NCBI GenBank assembly: GCA_963836735.1
Contig: CAWIKP010000010.1
Coordinates: 73,154 to 137,153 of the forward strand
Direction: 5' to 3'
Origin: JACCXG01 sp963836735
Lineage (GTDB): Bacteria > Acidobacteriota > Vicinamibacteria > Vicinamibacterales > 2-12-FULL-66-21
Length of the DNA stretch: 64,000 nt
Shown here: piece after piece, positions 1 to 9,084 of the stretch
How positions within the stretch are numbered: position 1 is the first letter of the stretch
Layout: every line of letters starts with the position of its first letter
The notes under the pieces: model-generated
Told to the model about the DNA's origin: nothing
The model's database searches: none
What the model saw: only the letters and a program-made list of their open reading frames with translations
Program-made: the position numbers and the translations under genes

Positions 1-455
1 GTGACGAGATTGGCCTGACGGGCCTTGAGCGCGAGGATCCGGGTCTCCCGAATCGTGAGCGCCAGCGGCTTCTGCACGTACACGGCCTTGCCCATCGACA
101 TCGCGGCCATCGCGATCGGCGCGTGCATGTGATCGGGGGTCGAGACGTTGACCGAATCGATGGTGTCCTGTTCCTTGCGGAGCATCTCGCGCCAGTCCTG
201 GTAGACCCGGACCTCGGGAAACAGCTTCCTGACCTGCTCGGTCCGCGACTGGTCCACGTCGGCGACCGCCGTCAGCGTGAACGCCGGATGGCTCGAGAAC
301 GCGCGGATGTCTGAAAGCGCCTGGCCGGCTGCCCCCACGCTGGCATGACGAACCTTGCGCTCCTGCCCGAAGAGGCCCTGCCCGCCGATCGGGCCGACGA
401 CCGCTGCACCCGCAACACCCTGCAGGAACGCGCGACGGGTGACTGACCATGACAT
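1..455 (-). CDS. Gfo/Idh/MocA family oxidoreductase, Tat-exported (N-terminal part)
   Basis: Only the first ~151 codons are present; the gene runs off the left edge. The start ATG at 455 has a strong Shine-Dalgarno (AAGGAGG, 5 bases upstream). The N-terminus carries a Tat-type signal (VTRRAFLQG followed by an Ala/Gly/Val-rich stretch). A Rossmann-type region follows with the family patterns TAVADVD, STPDHMHAPIA and VYVQKPLAL, the last matching the conserved EKP motif with Gln replacing Glu. Family members are NAD(P)-dependent dehydrogenases of sugars or sugar acids; the substrate cannot be told. It is divergent from the reductase gene at 551. Confidence 0.8.
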   Translation of the reverse strand, partial: MSWSVTRRAFLQGVAGAAVVGPIGGQGLFGQERKVRHASVGAAGQALSDIRAFSSHPAFTLTAVADVDQSRTEQVRKLFPEVRVYQDWREMLRKEQDTIDSVNVSTPDHMHAPIAMAAMSMGKAVYVQKPLALTIRETRILALKARQANLV

Positions 456-550
456 CGGAAGCCTCCTTGACCGGGGTCCATTGTCTCACGGGCGGCGCGG
501 GCACTTCGTGCTCGAGCGCTGACCAACGATACAGAGGACAATAGATCCAA

Positions 551-1555
551 ATGCACGACGTCCTGATCATCGGCGCCGGTCCCGTGGGCCTGGCCTGTGC
601 GATCGAAGCGAAGCGCGAGGGACTCGAGGCCTGCATCATCGACAAGGGCGCCCTGGTCAACTCGCTGGTCGGCTATCCCGCGAACATGGAATTCTTCTCG
701 ACCCCGGAGCTCGTCGAGATCGGGGGATACCCGTTCCCCGTGCAGGGTTACAAGCCGACGCGCGAGGAGGCGATCGAGTACTACCGCGGCGTCGCCCAGC
801 GTGAGGCAATCGATCTCAGGCTCTACGAGCGCGTGCTCGAGCTGCGCGGCAGTCGCGGGGATTTCACGGTGGTGACGACCCGCGACGCGCACGCGGCGCG
901 CAATGTCGTGGTGTCGACCGGCTTCTTCGACCAGCCCAACCTGATGAACGTTCCGGGCGAGAACCTGCCGAAGGTGACTCACTACTACCGGGAGCCCTAT
1001 TCCTACGTTCACCAGAAGGTGGCGATCGTCGGCGCGAAGAACTCGGCGGCCAAGGCGGCGCTCGACTGCTACCGTCATGGCGCACAGGTGACGTTGATCG
1101 TGCGAGCCGGCGTCCTCTCCGACAAGATCAAATACTGGATCAAACCGGACCTCGAGAACCGGATCAAGGAGGGAAGCATCAAGGCCCTCTTCAATACCGC
1201 CGTCCAGGAGATTCGCGAATCCTCCATCGTCGTCTCGACGCCGGACGGCCCCCACGAGATCGAGAACGACTGGGTGATCGCGGCCACCGGCTACCATCCG
1301 GATTTCGAGTTCCTCGAGACGATTGGCCTCGAGTTCAAAGACGACGGATACCGGACGCCGTCATTTGACGACGCGACCTTCGAGACGACGAGGCCAGGGG
1401 TGTATATCGCGGGAACGGTCTGCGGCGGATATCAGACGAGCCGGTGGTTCATCGAGAACGGCCGTTTTCACGCGCGTCAGATCGCGAAGCACATCTCCAG
1501 CGGCCGCGCGGAGCGAGTCCGCTTCGAAGCAATCCACTGGAAAACTGAAGAGTAA
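551..1555 (+). CDS. ypdA: YpdA family bacillithiol disulfide reductase (putative)
   Basis: A 334-residue flavoprotein. The FAD-binding GAGPVGLA motif lies at residues ~8-15, a second dinucleotide-binding site (VGAKNSA) near residue 157, and an AATGYHPD motif towards the C-terminus. It has no thioredoxin-reductase CxxC pair, as expected for YpdA. In Firmicutes YpdA reduces bacillithiol disulfide with NADPH. A bacilliredoxin-like YtxJ protein at 21446 supports the same redox system here. The gene ends 10 bases before the convergent deacetylase gene. Function is assigned from family resemblance. Confidence 0.85.
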   Translation: MHDVLIIGAGPVGLACAIEAKREGLEACIIDKGALVNSLVGYPANMEFFSTPELVEIGGYPFPVQGYKPTREEAIEYYRGVAQREAIDLRLYERVLELRGSRGDFTVVTTRDAHAARNVVVSTGFFDQPNLMNVPGENLPKVTHYYREPYSYVHQKVAIVGAKNSAAKAALDCYRHGAQVTLIVRAGVLSDKIKYWIKPDLENRIKEGSIKALFNTAVQEIRESSIVVSTPDGPHEIENDWVIAATGYHPDFEFLETIGLEFKDDGYRTPSFDDATFETTRPGVYIAGTVCGGYQTSRWFIENGRFHARQIAKHISSGRAERVRFEAIHWKTEE

Positions 1556-1565
1556 CGCCGGGACG

Positions 1566-2429
1566 TCAGACCGCGGCCAGCCACCCACCGGCATTCGTCG
1601 AGGCAGGGATGTTCCTCCCGCCCTCGAAGACCGGCTCGAATCGTCCGCGCGCCCAGCGGCGCAGCCGATACAGCGTCGCAAAGGAGAAGTCCGGCGCCGC
1701 GCCGCCCTGGCCTCCCACCAGCTCGCCGCCGCGGCGGACGTTGTCCTGCATCCACGGCGGCACCAGGAGGTGATATGGGTTCCGCTGCACCTCGCCGACG
1801 TGAAAGGACAGTGCCGCCATCATGTCGCCGAGATCCTGCACGGAGAATTCCACCATCAGGTTGGGCGTCGCCATGGCGCCCCAGAACTCGGTTTCGATGG
1901 TGGTGCAGGTGAACTCCGGGCTCTGACGGCCCAGCGCATCGACGAGCAGGTAGTGCGTGCCGATGTGCGTGCTGTTCCAGTCGGCCTCGTGGGGAAAGAA
2001 GATGACCTGCGGCCGGCGCTCGCGGAGGACTCGCGCGATCACCTCCACAGCCGCCTGCCACTGCACCGGATCGTTCTGCCGGGTGCTGATGGTGATTTTC
2101 TCCAGCCCTCCCGGAACAGTTTCCACGAGCTCGAACCCCAGGAAGTCGCAGGCCGAGCGGAGCTCGTCCCAGCGGCCGGCCTGGCGGGCCTTGTTGCTGC
2201 CCTGGGTGACCGCAACGTTGACGATGCGATAGCTCCCTTCACGCTGGAGCCGCACCGCGAGGGCGCCGATGATGCACTCGTCGTCCGGATGCGGGGAAAA
2301 GATCAGCGCGGTCGGCGCGTCCGCGGCGGGCGCTGGACGACGTGGAGTCGCAAACGTGCCGAGCGGCAGGGACTTGCCTTCACGAACCAGCCGCGCGAGC
2401 GCGGAGACGTAGTCGTGGTACGGAGTCAT
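1566..2429 (-). CDS. PIG-L family N-acetylglucosamine-type deacetylase
   Basis: 287 residues starting at ATG 2429, which overlaps the stop of the upstream ROK-like gene as ATGA, so the two are probably translationally coupled. The zinc-binding signature HPDDE is at residues 47-51, and a second ligand region (STHIGTH) lies near residue 165. PIG-L enzymes remove N-acetyl groups from GlcNAc-containing small molecules or lipids. About 40 residues precede the domain. It could be mistaken for BshB because YpdA is next door, but the sequence after HPDDE does not follow the BshB1 pattern I know, so the substrate is left open. The same frame stays open upstream of 2429, but that part is a shadow of the kinase gene. 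Confidence 0.8.
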   Translation of the reverse strand: MTPYHDYVSALARLVREGKSLPLGTFATPRRPAPAADAPTALIFSPHPDDECIIGALAVRLQREGSYRIVNVAVTQGSNKARQAGRWDELRSACDFLGFELVETVPGGLEKITISTRQNDPVQWQAAVEVIARVLRERRPQVIFFPHEADWNSTHIGTHYLLVDALGRQSPEFTCTTIETEFWGAMATPNLMVEFSVQDLGDMMAALSFHVGEVQRNPYHLLVPPWMQDNVRRGGELVGGQGGAAPDFSFATLYRLRRWARGRFEPVFEGGRNIPASTNAGGWLAAV

Positions 2430-3844
2430 CGGTCCTCGGAGATGGACGGCAGGCTGGCCGCAGCAATCGCCTGGCCATGCCGCTTGTCGTGCTCGTCGGG
2501 CACGTGAAACGCGATCCGCTCGGCGAGCTCCGGGAATTCGACCTCGAGAACGTGCCGGGCGCCGTTGACGATGTCGTCGCCCCCAGGGCCAGAGGTCACG
2601 CGGCCGAGCACGAGCACGTGCCGGAGATCGTAGAACGACGCGAAGTGGGCGACGCCGTACCCGAGATAGACGCCTATGGTCTCGTAGATGCGCGTGGCGC
2701 GGTCGTCCCCCTGGCTCCGCAGCGCCTGAACGATCTTCAGTCGTTCGGGCAGGCCGGGTTCGGGACCCGGCGGAAGCTCGATGCCTGCCGCGGGAATCAG
2801 GCGGCCCACCGCCTGCTGCGAAAAGTACTGCGAGCCGACACCGTAGTCGCCGGACCACTCATCGGACGGTGCGCCAGGGTCGTAGTCGATGGGCACGAAG
2901 GCCAGCTCGTCGAGCCACGATGTGATGTTGCCGTCGGGCGTGACGTAGCCCGCCGCGGTGCTCGTCCCCAGTGCGATGCCGAGGATGGCGTTCTCATTGA
3001 GCGACATCGAGCCGGCGAGCGCGGTGACCTCGCCATCGTTCACGACCTCGAGAGGGACGTTGTTCCAGGCCTTCCTGACATCGAGGAACAGGTCCTTGAC
3101 GCGGGCCTCGAAGAGGTCCGGCCCGACGCCGCGGAACAGCGATCCCGCCTTGACCCGGTTGTTGACGTACACGCCCGCGGCGCTGCCGCCGATGCCGTCC
3201 ACGCGGGGCAGGTGCGCGGCCGCCTTCTTCAGCGAGTCCATGATGCCGTCGTAGTGATACTGCGGATCCGGCTTGTGATACGGATCCCACACTGTTTCTT
3301 CGCTGAACACGACGCGCCCGTCGATGAGCGAGGCGACCTTGCGATCGCTGCCGCCGAGATCGAACCCGATCCGGCAGCCGTCGAGGTGCCGGCCCAACGG
3401 CCGGGTCGTGGAGCGCTCCGGCGGAAGGTCGGCCGTGTGCACGACGGTGAGGGGATGATCGAAGATCCGCTCTCCCACGAAATTGGAGTCGAAGCGCCCG
3501 GTTGGTGTGTCGCGATAGTGGGCGGCCAGTTGCGCGGCGGCCTCGGCCGGGCCATCGAGATAGATGCGCCATCCGCCGCGCGACCAGAGGACGAACTTGA
3601 CGAGGCGCTCGAGATGGTTTGCGTTCGCTGCCGCCTGCTGATGATCCGCCGGCAGGAGTCGCGTGCGGAAATGAAAGACCGACCCGTCGGTCTGTTCGAG
3701 CCCGATTCGCACCGGAACCGCCCGGCCGGTACGGGTGGCCAGATCGTCGAAAGCCCGCACCGCCAGCACGGCCGGCCGGAACTCAGGATGAAGCGGCGCG
3801 GCCACGCGAGGTGCCACCAGGGGGAAGGCGTTGTTGAATGTCAT
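2426..3844 (-). CDS. ROK-like sugar kinase / ASKHA-fold protein
   Basis: 472 residues from ATG 3844; an in-frame start further upstream would run into the divergent gene at 3870. The centre has the ASKHA phosphate-1 loop (GFDLGGSDRKVA, near residue 155), an Asn-Asp-Gly site (VVNDGEVTALAG) and the adenosine/phosphate-2 type loop GIALGTSTAAGY. The ROK zinc motif (CxCGxxGCxE) is absent, and there is an unusual N-terminal region of ~140 residues. It forms an ATGA-overlapping pair with the PIG-L deacetylase, suggesting phosphorylation and deacetylation of the same amino sugar. That is inference. Confidence 0.7.
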   Translation of the reverse strand: MTFNNAFPLVAPRVAAPLHPEFRPAVLAVRAFDDLATRTGRAVPVRIGLEQTDGSVFHFRTRLLPADHQQAAANANHLERLVKFVLWSRGGWRIYLDGPAEAAAQLAAHYRDTPTGRFDSNFVGERIFDHPLTVVHTADLPPERSTTRPLGRHLDGCRIGFDLGGSDRKVASLIDGRVVFSEETVWDPYHKPDPQYHYDGIMDSLKKAAAHLPRVDGIGGSAAGVYVNNRVKAGSLFRGVGPDLFEARVKDLFLDVRKAWNNVPLEVVNDGEVTALAGSMSLNENAILGIALGTSTAAGYVTPDGNITSWLDELAFVPIDYDPGAPSDEWSGDYGVGSQYFSQQAVGRLIPAAGIELPPGPEPGLPERLKIVQALRSQGDDRATRIYETIGVYLGYGVAHFASFYDLRHVLVLGRVTSGPGGDDIVNGARHVLEVEFPELAERIAFHVPDEHDKRHGQAIAAASLPSISEDR

Positions 3845-3869
3845 CGCTGCGCTTATAGTCTCGCATTGA

Positions 3870-4587
3870 ATGATGCTCTCCCGCTTCGTCCCGATTGCCA
3901 TTCTTGCCGCGCTGCCGCTCGGGCTCGCGGCCCAGTCGCCGCGCGCAGTTCGTCGACCTGTTCAACGGCCGCGACCTCACCGGCTGGGACAACATCAACA
4001 CCGCCGAAGACACCTGGAAGTTCCGCGACGGCCTCCTGATCTGCTCCGGGCGGCCGATCGGTGTCTTGTGCAGCAAGAAACAGTACGAGAACTTCGTGCT
4101 GCACATCGAGTGGATGCACATGGAGCCGGGCGGCAATTCCGGCGTCTTCGTGTGGAGCGCGGCGCGTCCCGACCCGTCGAGCCGCCTGCCCGACGGCGTC
4201 GAAGTCCAGATGCTCGAGCTCGACTGGCCGAAGCTGAATACCCGCAACGGCGTCGAGCCGCCGGTAGCCTACGTCCACGGCGAGCTGTTCGGGGTCGGCG
4301 GCGTGAAGATCGTCCCCGACAACCCGCGGGGCGAGCGAAGCATGTCGATCGAGAACCGCGCGCTCGGCCGCGGCCAGTGGAATACCTACGACGTGGTCGC
4401 GGTGGACGGGACGATCAAGCTGTCGGTGAATGGGAAGTTCGTCAACGGCATCAGTCGATCGACGCGGCGGAAGGGGTATTTCTGCATGGAGTCGGAAGGG
4501 GCCGAGATTCACTTCCGCAACGCGCGCGTCATGGAATTGCCGCCGGGGGTGACGACGGCGGAGCAGATAGCGCCGGAGCGCGACTAG
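3870..4587 (+). CDS. DUF1080 (3-keto-disaccharide hydrolase-like) exported protein, frameshifted
   Basis: A typical Sec signal peptide (MMLSRFVPIAILAALPLG...AAQ) starts at 3870 in one frame. The mature protein continues in the next frame from about 3947 (QFVDLFNGRDLTGWDN...). Removing one base in the run around 3945-3950 joins them, giving about 238 residues. The mature part has the concanavalin-like DUF1080 hallmarks: LFNGRDLTGW, WMHMEPGGNSG, GEWN-type segment GQWNTYDVV, and a closing IHFRNARVMEL. Family members have been linked to cleavage of 3-keto-glycosides and are usually periplasmic. It is divergent from the ROK-like gene. Confidence 0.75.
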
Positions 4588-4716
4588 ATCGGGACTCGGG
4601 GCTCGGGGCTCGGAGTTCAGGATGATCAGGCGCACCCGGGCTCATTCAAGCGGCCCGTTGCCTCTGGCTACCACCGGCTCTGCCGAGCCCCCAGCCCGAG
4701 CCCCGAGTCCCGATCT
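4588..4716. repeat. Intergenic inverted repeat, GACTCGGGGCTC units
   Basis: Between two convergent genes. The left arm (about 4588-4613) reads GATCGGGACTCGGGGCTCGG and repeats GGGCTC in tandem. The right arm (about 4690-4716) is the reverse complement, ending GAGTCCCGATC. The loop is about 75 bases. It could fold into a long hairpin and end transcription from both sides, but no T tract is present. One of at least ten such loci here. Confidence 0.75.
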
Positions 4717-4720
4717 CCTA

Positions 4721-5783
4721 TTACCCTCTAGCTCCAAACACCCTCTCGAGCTCGTACGCCGCCGTCACCTCCAGCTGGTCGTAGCGGCACTCGGACGGGC
4801 TCTTGTCCGGCCGCCATCGCAGGAACGTGGTTCCATGGCGGAACCGATCGCCCTGCAGGTGGTCGTATTTCACTTCGCAGACACGCTCGATCCTCAGCGG
4901 CTCCCAGGACAGATCCTTGCCTGCGCTCCAGCGGCTCTGGCCGCCGGGCATGCGCGTTGGTGGAGCGCCGGAATCGCCGCCCATAGCCGCCCACTCTCGC
5001 CAGGGATGCTCAGCCAGCGCGTTCTCTCTCAAGGGAGCGAGCTCCGCGACCAGCTCCCGTCGCCTCGCCATCGTGAAGGATGACGTCACCCCGACGTGAT
5101 GGAGCTTTGCGGCGTTGTCGTAGAGGCCGAGCAGGAGAGAGCCGATCGGCGTCGCGGCCGCTCTTGTGCCAGCGGAAGCCGGCGACGACGCACTCGGCCG
5201 TGCGTTCGTGCTTGATCTTGAACATCACCCGCTTGCCGGGTTGATACGAGGCGGACGCGGCCTTGGCGATGACGCCGTCGAGCCCGGCGCCTTCGAAACG
5301 CTTCAGCCACTCCGCGGCTTCGGCCGGGTCTCGCGTCAGCGGCGTCAGGTGAATCGGCGGCTTCACGCCGGCGAGGAGCTGCTCCAGCCGTGCGCGCCGG
5401 TCGGCCTGCGGGGCCTCGCGCAGGTCGCGGCCGTCGGCGGCCAGCAGATCGAACGCGACGAAAGACGCGGGGGTCTCCTTCGCGAGCTTCGCGATGCGTG
5501 ATGCGGCCGGGTGCAGCCGCATCTGCAGCGCGTCGAAGTCGAGACCGCGACTGGTCGCGATCACGATCTCGCCGTCGAGCACGCACCCCGGCGGAAGCTG
5601 GGCCAGCGCGGCCTGCTGCACCTCGGGGAAGTAGCGATCGAGCGGCTTGAGCTCGCGGCTCTGAATGTAGACCTCGTCCTCGCCGCGAAACACGATCGCC
5701 CGAAACCCGTCCCACTTGGGCTCGTACAAGATCCCATCGCCCTCGGGGAGCGTGCTCGCGATCTTCGCGAGCATCGGCTCCAC
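4721..5783 (-). CDS. ATP-dependent DNA ligase, frameshifted
   Basis: About 353 residues once one inserted base near 5147 is removed. The adenylation domain has the nucleotidyl-lysine motif EPKWDGFRA near residue 25, DGEIV (motif III), and DGVIAK with downstream FKIK. After the shift the OB-fold part continues (AIGSLLLGLYDN..., EVKYDHLQGDRFRH) to a stop at 4721. The likely start is GTG 5783 (VEPMLAK); no good ribosome site is visible, and CTG 5816 is an alternative. There are no fused polymerase or nuclease domains, so it resembles the short LigC-type enzymes. It lies 36 bases after the peroxiredoxin stop, same strand. Confidence 0.8.
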
Positions 5784-5819
5784 CGGCGGGTCGATGGGGA
5801 ACGTTCCGGGCTTCAGGGC

Positions 5820-6483
5820 TTATGCCTTCGGCTGCGGCACGATCCGGATGTAGGGCCGCGGGGACTTCCAGCCCTCCGGATACTTCGTCCTGGCCTCATC
5901 GTCCGAAACCGAACCGGCGATGATCACGTCGTCGCCCTGCTTCCATTGCGCCGGGGTCGCAACCTTGTGCTTCGACGGTCAGCTGGAGCGAGTCGATGAC
6001 GCGCAGGACTTCGTCGAAGTTGCGTCCGGTGGTCATCGGGTAAATCAGGACGAGCTTGATCTTCTTGTCCGGGCCGACGACGAACACGTTCCGAACCGTC
6101 TGGTTGTCCGCGGCCGTGCGGCCATCGCAGGTCCCTTCGAGCGTGGCCGGCAGCATGCCGTATTTCTTCGAGATGCTCAGATCGGTGTCGCCGATCATCG
6201 GGTAGTTGGGGGCATGGCCCTGGGTTTCCGCGATGTCGTTCGACCACCGCTTGTGGTTCTCCACCGGGTCCACGCTGAGTCCGATGATCTTGACGTTGCG
6301 GCGATCGAATTCCGGCTTGATCCGGGCCATGTAGCCGAGCTCGGTCGTGCACACCGGGGTGAAATCCTTCGGGTGCGAGAACAGCACCGCCCAGGAATCG
6401 CCGATCCAGTCATGAAATCGAATGCGTCCTTCGGTCGTCTCCGCCTCGAAATCCGGAGCGACGTCGCCTATCTGCAGACCCAT
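5820..6483 (-). CDS. 1-Cys peroxiredoxin (Prx6/AhpC-TSA family), frameshifted
   Basis: Thiol peroxidase with the peroxidatic Cys in DFTPVCTTELG (near residue 45). GDSWAVLFSHPKDF and GLSVDPVENHKRW are typical of the Prx6 group. The frame breaks near 5979; removing one base restores the C-terminal arm (KHKVATPAQWKQGDDVI... ending RIVPQPKA) and a stop at 5820. The corrected length of ~220 residues matches the family. Start ATG 6483 has AAGGAGG about 6 bases upstream. Likely detoxifies hydroperoxides in the cytoplasm. Confidence 0.88.
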
Positions 6484-6537
6484 GAGAATTCCTCCTTACG
6501 CTTTCCGCGATGATCGTGGGATCCTCGGGAGGATACC

Positions 6538-7578
6538 TCAACGCTGGGCCTTTTCAATCGCAGCCTTGGTCGAGGTGAGCGCCAGCCGCATCGCGTCACG
6601 GCTGCGTCCCTGGACGGCCGACCGCGCAAAACGCCGCAGAAAACCGCTGAGGGAGCGGGTCCGGACGCGGCTCATGGAAATCATGTAGAAGTCCCGACCG
6701 GCGTCCAGGGCGAGCGTGACCGTGAGCGCCGCGTCGAGATAGTGATCGGCGTAGACCTGGTTGATGGCGAGGATGGTGACCGGCGTCGCCGGCGGGGTGC
6801 TGCTGTAGATGACCTGGTGCGAGATCCGCACGATGGGGCGGATTCCAAAGTCTTCGCGCGTCCAGTACAGCATCTGCTCGGCCCCGGCCGGGACCCGGGA
6901 GCCGAACTCCTTCAGATAGGCGTGGAACTCCGGTGAGTATGCATTCACGAAGTCGTAATCGCCGGCGAGTCGCGCCACCTCGGAAGCCACGCTGAGCGGG
7001 TCGCGTTTGTTGACGTACTCGGGAAGGCCGGATCGGCCGCTGGCGAGGTACGCGCGGGCGTAGTTCGAAAGGACGGATCGCCAGACCGACAGCGACTGGT
7101 TGCGCCAGTCGGGACCCGACCAGTTCACCTCTCGATGAAAGCGGGCGACGTCGGCCGCGCTCAGGCGGACGGGGCAGTCGCCCGGCTGGCACGCCCGGAG
7201 GTCGAGGCTGCGCTCGTCGAGGATCACGCGCTGGAGGTCGGATGGATCCGGCACGGGGCTGAACCGGCCGACGTCCAGGACCACCGAACCCTTCAGCGTT
7301 TGAAGATCGCGGGACCGCGCGACCAGCTGATCGCGCCGGCCGGTGATGCGAACGGCCCCTGCGACCGCGACTTCACGGGCATCCGTCTCGAGCAGTTTCG
7401 ACACGGCGTCGCCGCGCTCGACCGCCGCCCAGTCCGCGTCGTTGAACCCCGCCAGGGTCCGGAGCAGATCCCTCGGCGCCATCGGCGCCGGCGCAGCGAG
7501 GAGCACGGTAGCGAAACAGAGTGCGAGGGCGCGCCAGCCCGGCCCAACGTGCGCCGCCGCGGCCGCCCCGGCCACCAC
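6538..7578 (-). CDS. Exported protein of unknown function
   Basis: 346 residues from GTG 7578. A hydrophobic stretch (LALCFATVLLAAPAPMA) suggests a signal peptide starting a little inside this frame. I do not recognise the family. The protein has a Cys-containing segment (DLRACQPGDCPVRLS) and a C-terminal basic region (RTRSLSGFLRRFARS). Its 5' end overlaps the long reading of the ThuA gene, so either ThuA ends early or the true start is further in. The gene is complete at the 3' end, 54 bases before the peroxiredoxin start. Confidence 0.6.
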   Translation of the reverse strand: MVAGAAAAAHVGPGWRALALCFATVLLAAPAPMAPRDLLRTLAGFNDADWAAVERGDAVSKLLETDAREVAVAGAVRITGRRDQLVARSRDLQTLKGSVVLDVGRFSPVPDPSDLQRVILDERSLDLRACQPGDCPVRLSAADVARFHREVNWSGPDWRNQSLSVWRSVLSNYARAYLASGRSGLPEYVNKRDPLSVASEVARLAGDYDFVNAYSPEFHAYLKEFGSRVPAGAEQMLYWTREDFGIRPIVRISHQVIYSSTPPATPVTILAINQVYADHYLDAALTVTLALDAGRDFYMISMSRVRTRSLSGFLRRFARSAVQGRSRDAMRLALTSTKAAIEKAQR

Positions 7579-8449
7579 GACCGCCGCGGCCGGCGGGCTT
7601 CACGGTCATCAACTCGTCAGCCGGGCGCTTGCCCGCCCACGCAATGCCCCGGAGCAGCATCGTCTGGATGTTCGGCAGCGCGAAGTTGGAATAGTTGTGC
7701 CCCTGCATCCAGACGAACGCGCGATACGGCAGGCCGGTCGGGGCCGGGGCCAGCGATTTTTCGTAGGTCCAGATCTGCGGCACCACTTCGCCTTCGTGCC
7801 CCTTCGCGCTCGGTGTGGCGGCCATCGTCGCCGTGGCGAGGACCTTGATTTCCGGCGTCTTGGACCAGGTCATGTTGAAGAACGCCTCGTCCTTGATGGT
7901 AAATGCCGTCATCCCCTGCGTGATGGGATGCGAGGCGTCGACGATGGTGTAGGGAACGTCGGCTTCGAGGGTGAAATTGGTCTCGCCGTGCTTCTTGCCG
8001 CCACCGACGATGCCGGCGAAGGCTTCGGGCTCGGGGCCGCAGAGCGCGTCGTGGATGCTGACGATCCCGCCTCCACGCCGCATGAAGCTGTCGAGGGCCG
8101 CGCGATCCTCCGCGCCCAGGTAGCCCGCGTCCCCCTTGTAGATCACCATTACGTCGGCGCTCGAGAGCTCGCGCGCTGACGGAAACTGCAGGCCGCCGGT
8201 GACATAGGCGCCACGCTCGGTGAGGATCTTGCTCCAGTCGGCCAGGAACTGGGGGTAGTCGTGCTGCCCGGCCGCGTGCGTCTTCAATCCTGCATAAATG
8301 AGGACCCGAAGCGGCGCGGCTGCGGGAACGGGCGCCGGCTGGGCGGCAGGCGCGCCCTGAGCGGGTTGCGGCGCCGCGGGTTGCTGTGCCAGCACGCTCG
8401 TGCAGAGGGCGGCGGCCGCGAGCGGCAACGCCGCGCGACGAATCTTCAT
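7373..8449 (-). CDS. ThuA domain protein (trehalose-utilisation type), exported
   Basis: Start ATG 8449 is preceded by GGAGGATGTC. There is a signal peptide and then a Pro/Ala/Gln-rich spacer. The ThuA fold (class I amidotransferase-like) covers about residues 45-280, with DVMVIYKGDAGYLG, GGGIVSIHDAL and HEGEVVPQIW typical of the family. ThuA proteins occur in sugar-degradation clusters; their reaction is poorly defined. After residue ~285 the protein turns into GRGGRGG repeats (about 7580-7600), and the open frame then runs 206 bases into the next gene. I think the real stop is in or near the Gly/Arg-rich end and was lost through a small indel. End coordinate uncertain. Confidence 0.7.
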   Translation of the reverse strand: MKIRRAALPLAAAALCTSVLAQQPAAPQPAQGAPAAQPAPVPAAAPLRVLIYAGLKTHAAGQHDYPQFLADWSKILTERGAYVTGGLQFPSARELSSADVMVIYKGDAGYLGAEDRAALDSFMRRGGGIVSIHDALCGPEPEAFAGIVGGGKKHGETNFTLEADVPYTIVDASHPITQGMTAFTIKDEAFFNMTWSKTPEIKVLATATMAATPSAKGHEGEVVPQIWTYEKSLAPAPTGLPYRAFVWMQGHNYSNFALPNIQTMLLRGIAWAGKRPADELMTVKPAGRGGRGGRGGRGGARWAGLARPRTLFRYRAPRCAGADGAEGSAPDPGGVQRRGLGGGRARRRRVETARDGCP

Positions 8450-8471
8450 GACATCCTCCGGGGGGATACTC

Positions 8472-8622
8472 TACAACTCCCAACGTCCAACTCCCAACTC
8501 CCAAGCGGAGCCGCTCGTACCATCTGGGTGGAAGTCGCGGCAACCACCCTTCTGCTGCGTTTTTCGCCCGAAGGTACGAGCGGCTTCCCTTGGGAGTTGG
8601 AAATTGGGAGTTGGGAGTTGAT
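8472..8622. repeat. Intergenic inverted repeat, CCAACTCC/GGGAGTTGG units
   Basis: The left arm (about 8472-8520) has three CCAACTCCCAA-like units followed by GCGGAGCCGCTCGTAC. The right arm (about 8573-8622) is its imperfect reverse complement (GTACGAGCGGCTTCCC then GGGAGTTGG units). It lies between the 3' end of ftsB and the 5' end of the ThuA gene, both on the minus strand. Same unit as the repeats at 30436 and 34686. Confidence 0.8.
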
Positions 8623-8623
8623 C

Positions 8624-9004
8624 TTACCGCCCGCTCTGGGCAGTCCTGGAGTCCTTGACGATGAAGAGCATCTCGCCTGGCTTGATCAGACCGAGCTCCT
8701 GGCGGGCGAGGGCTTCGATGGTGGAGGGATCGGAGCGAAGGCGCCGGGCCTCGTCGCGCAACCGCGCATTCTCGGCGCGCATTTGTTCGATGGAGGTCAC
8801 CAGTTCCTGGTGCTGCTTGCGGGCCCGCAGGGTCTCGGTCAACCCGCGCTCGCCGACGAGGGCGTTGATCACCAGGACCAGCGTGACGAACACGAGAAGC
8901 ATCTGCAGCGTGCGCCGGCGGGTCGCGGGAGGGACGGATGAGGTCGACGACTGAGACTTGCGTCGGGACGGGGCGACAGGGGCGTCCTGCACAGCAGAAG
9001 GCAT
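8624..9004 (-). CDS. ftsB: Septum formation initiator FtsB/DivIC-like
   Basis: 126 residues. A basic, Ser-rich cytoplasmic N-tail (1-32) is followed by one membrane helix (MLLVFVTLVLVINALVG, about 34-50). An extracytoplasmic coiled coil follows (LVTSIEQMRAENARLRDEA...) with the family ending DPSTIEALARQELGLIKPGE. FtsB bridges FtsL and FtsQ in the divisome. The N-tail is longer than in E. coli FtsB. It is divergent from cutA. Confidence 0.85.
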   Translation of the reverse strand: MPSAVQDAPVAPSRRKSQSSTSSVPPATRRRTLQMLLVFVTLVLVINALVGERGLTETLRARKQHQELVTSIEQMRAENARLRDEARRLRSDPSTIEALARQELGLIKPGEMLFIVKDSRTAQSGR

Positions 9005-9084
9005 TGAACGGCAGTCCTTTGTACAGTACTTTCGTCCGACTGCACCGCCGAAATTAGGGTTCCATCAAAAAAAGAAGCGAGCGT

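Noticed and set aside
1566..2429. Calling the PIG-L enzyme BshB because YpdA is adjacent
   Set aside because: The residues around and after HPDDE do not follow the BshB1 pattern I know, and it is coupled to a kinase on the other strand from YpdA.
2342..4039. 565-codon plus-strand frame
   Set aside because: It is antisense to the ROK-like kinase, which has clear motifs and a coupled downstream gene; its own translation is Arg/Ala/Val-rich with no motifs.
3870..4587. Treating the DUF1080 gene as a true pseudogene
   Set aside because: Signal peptide and mature part join by one base and all family motifs are intact; the same kind of break occurs in essential genes here.
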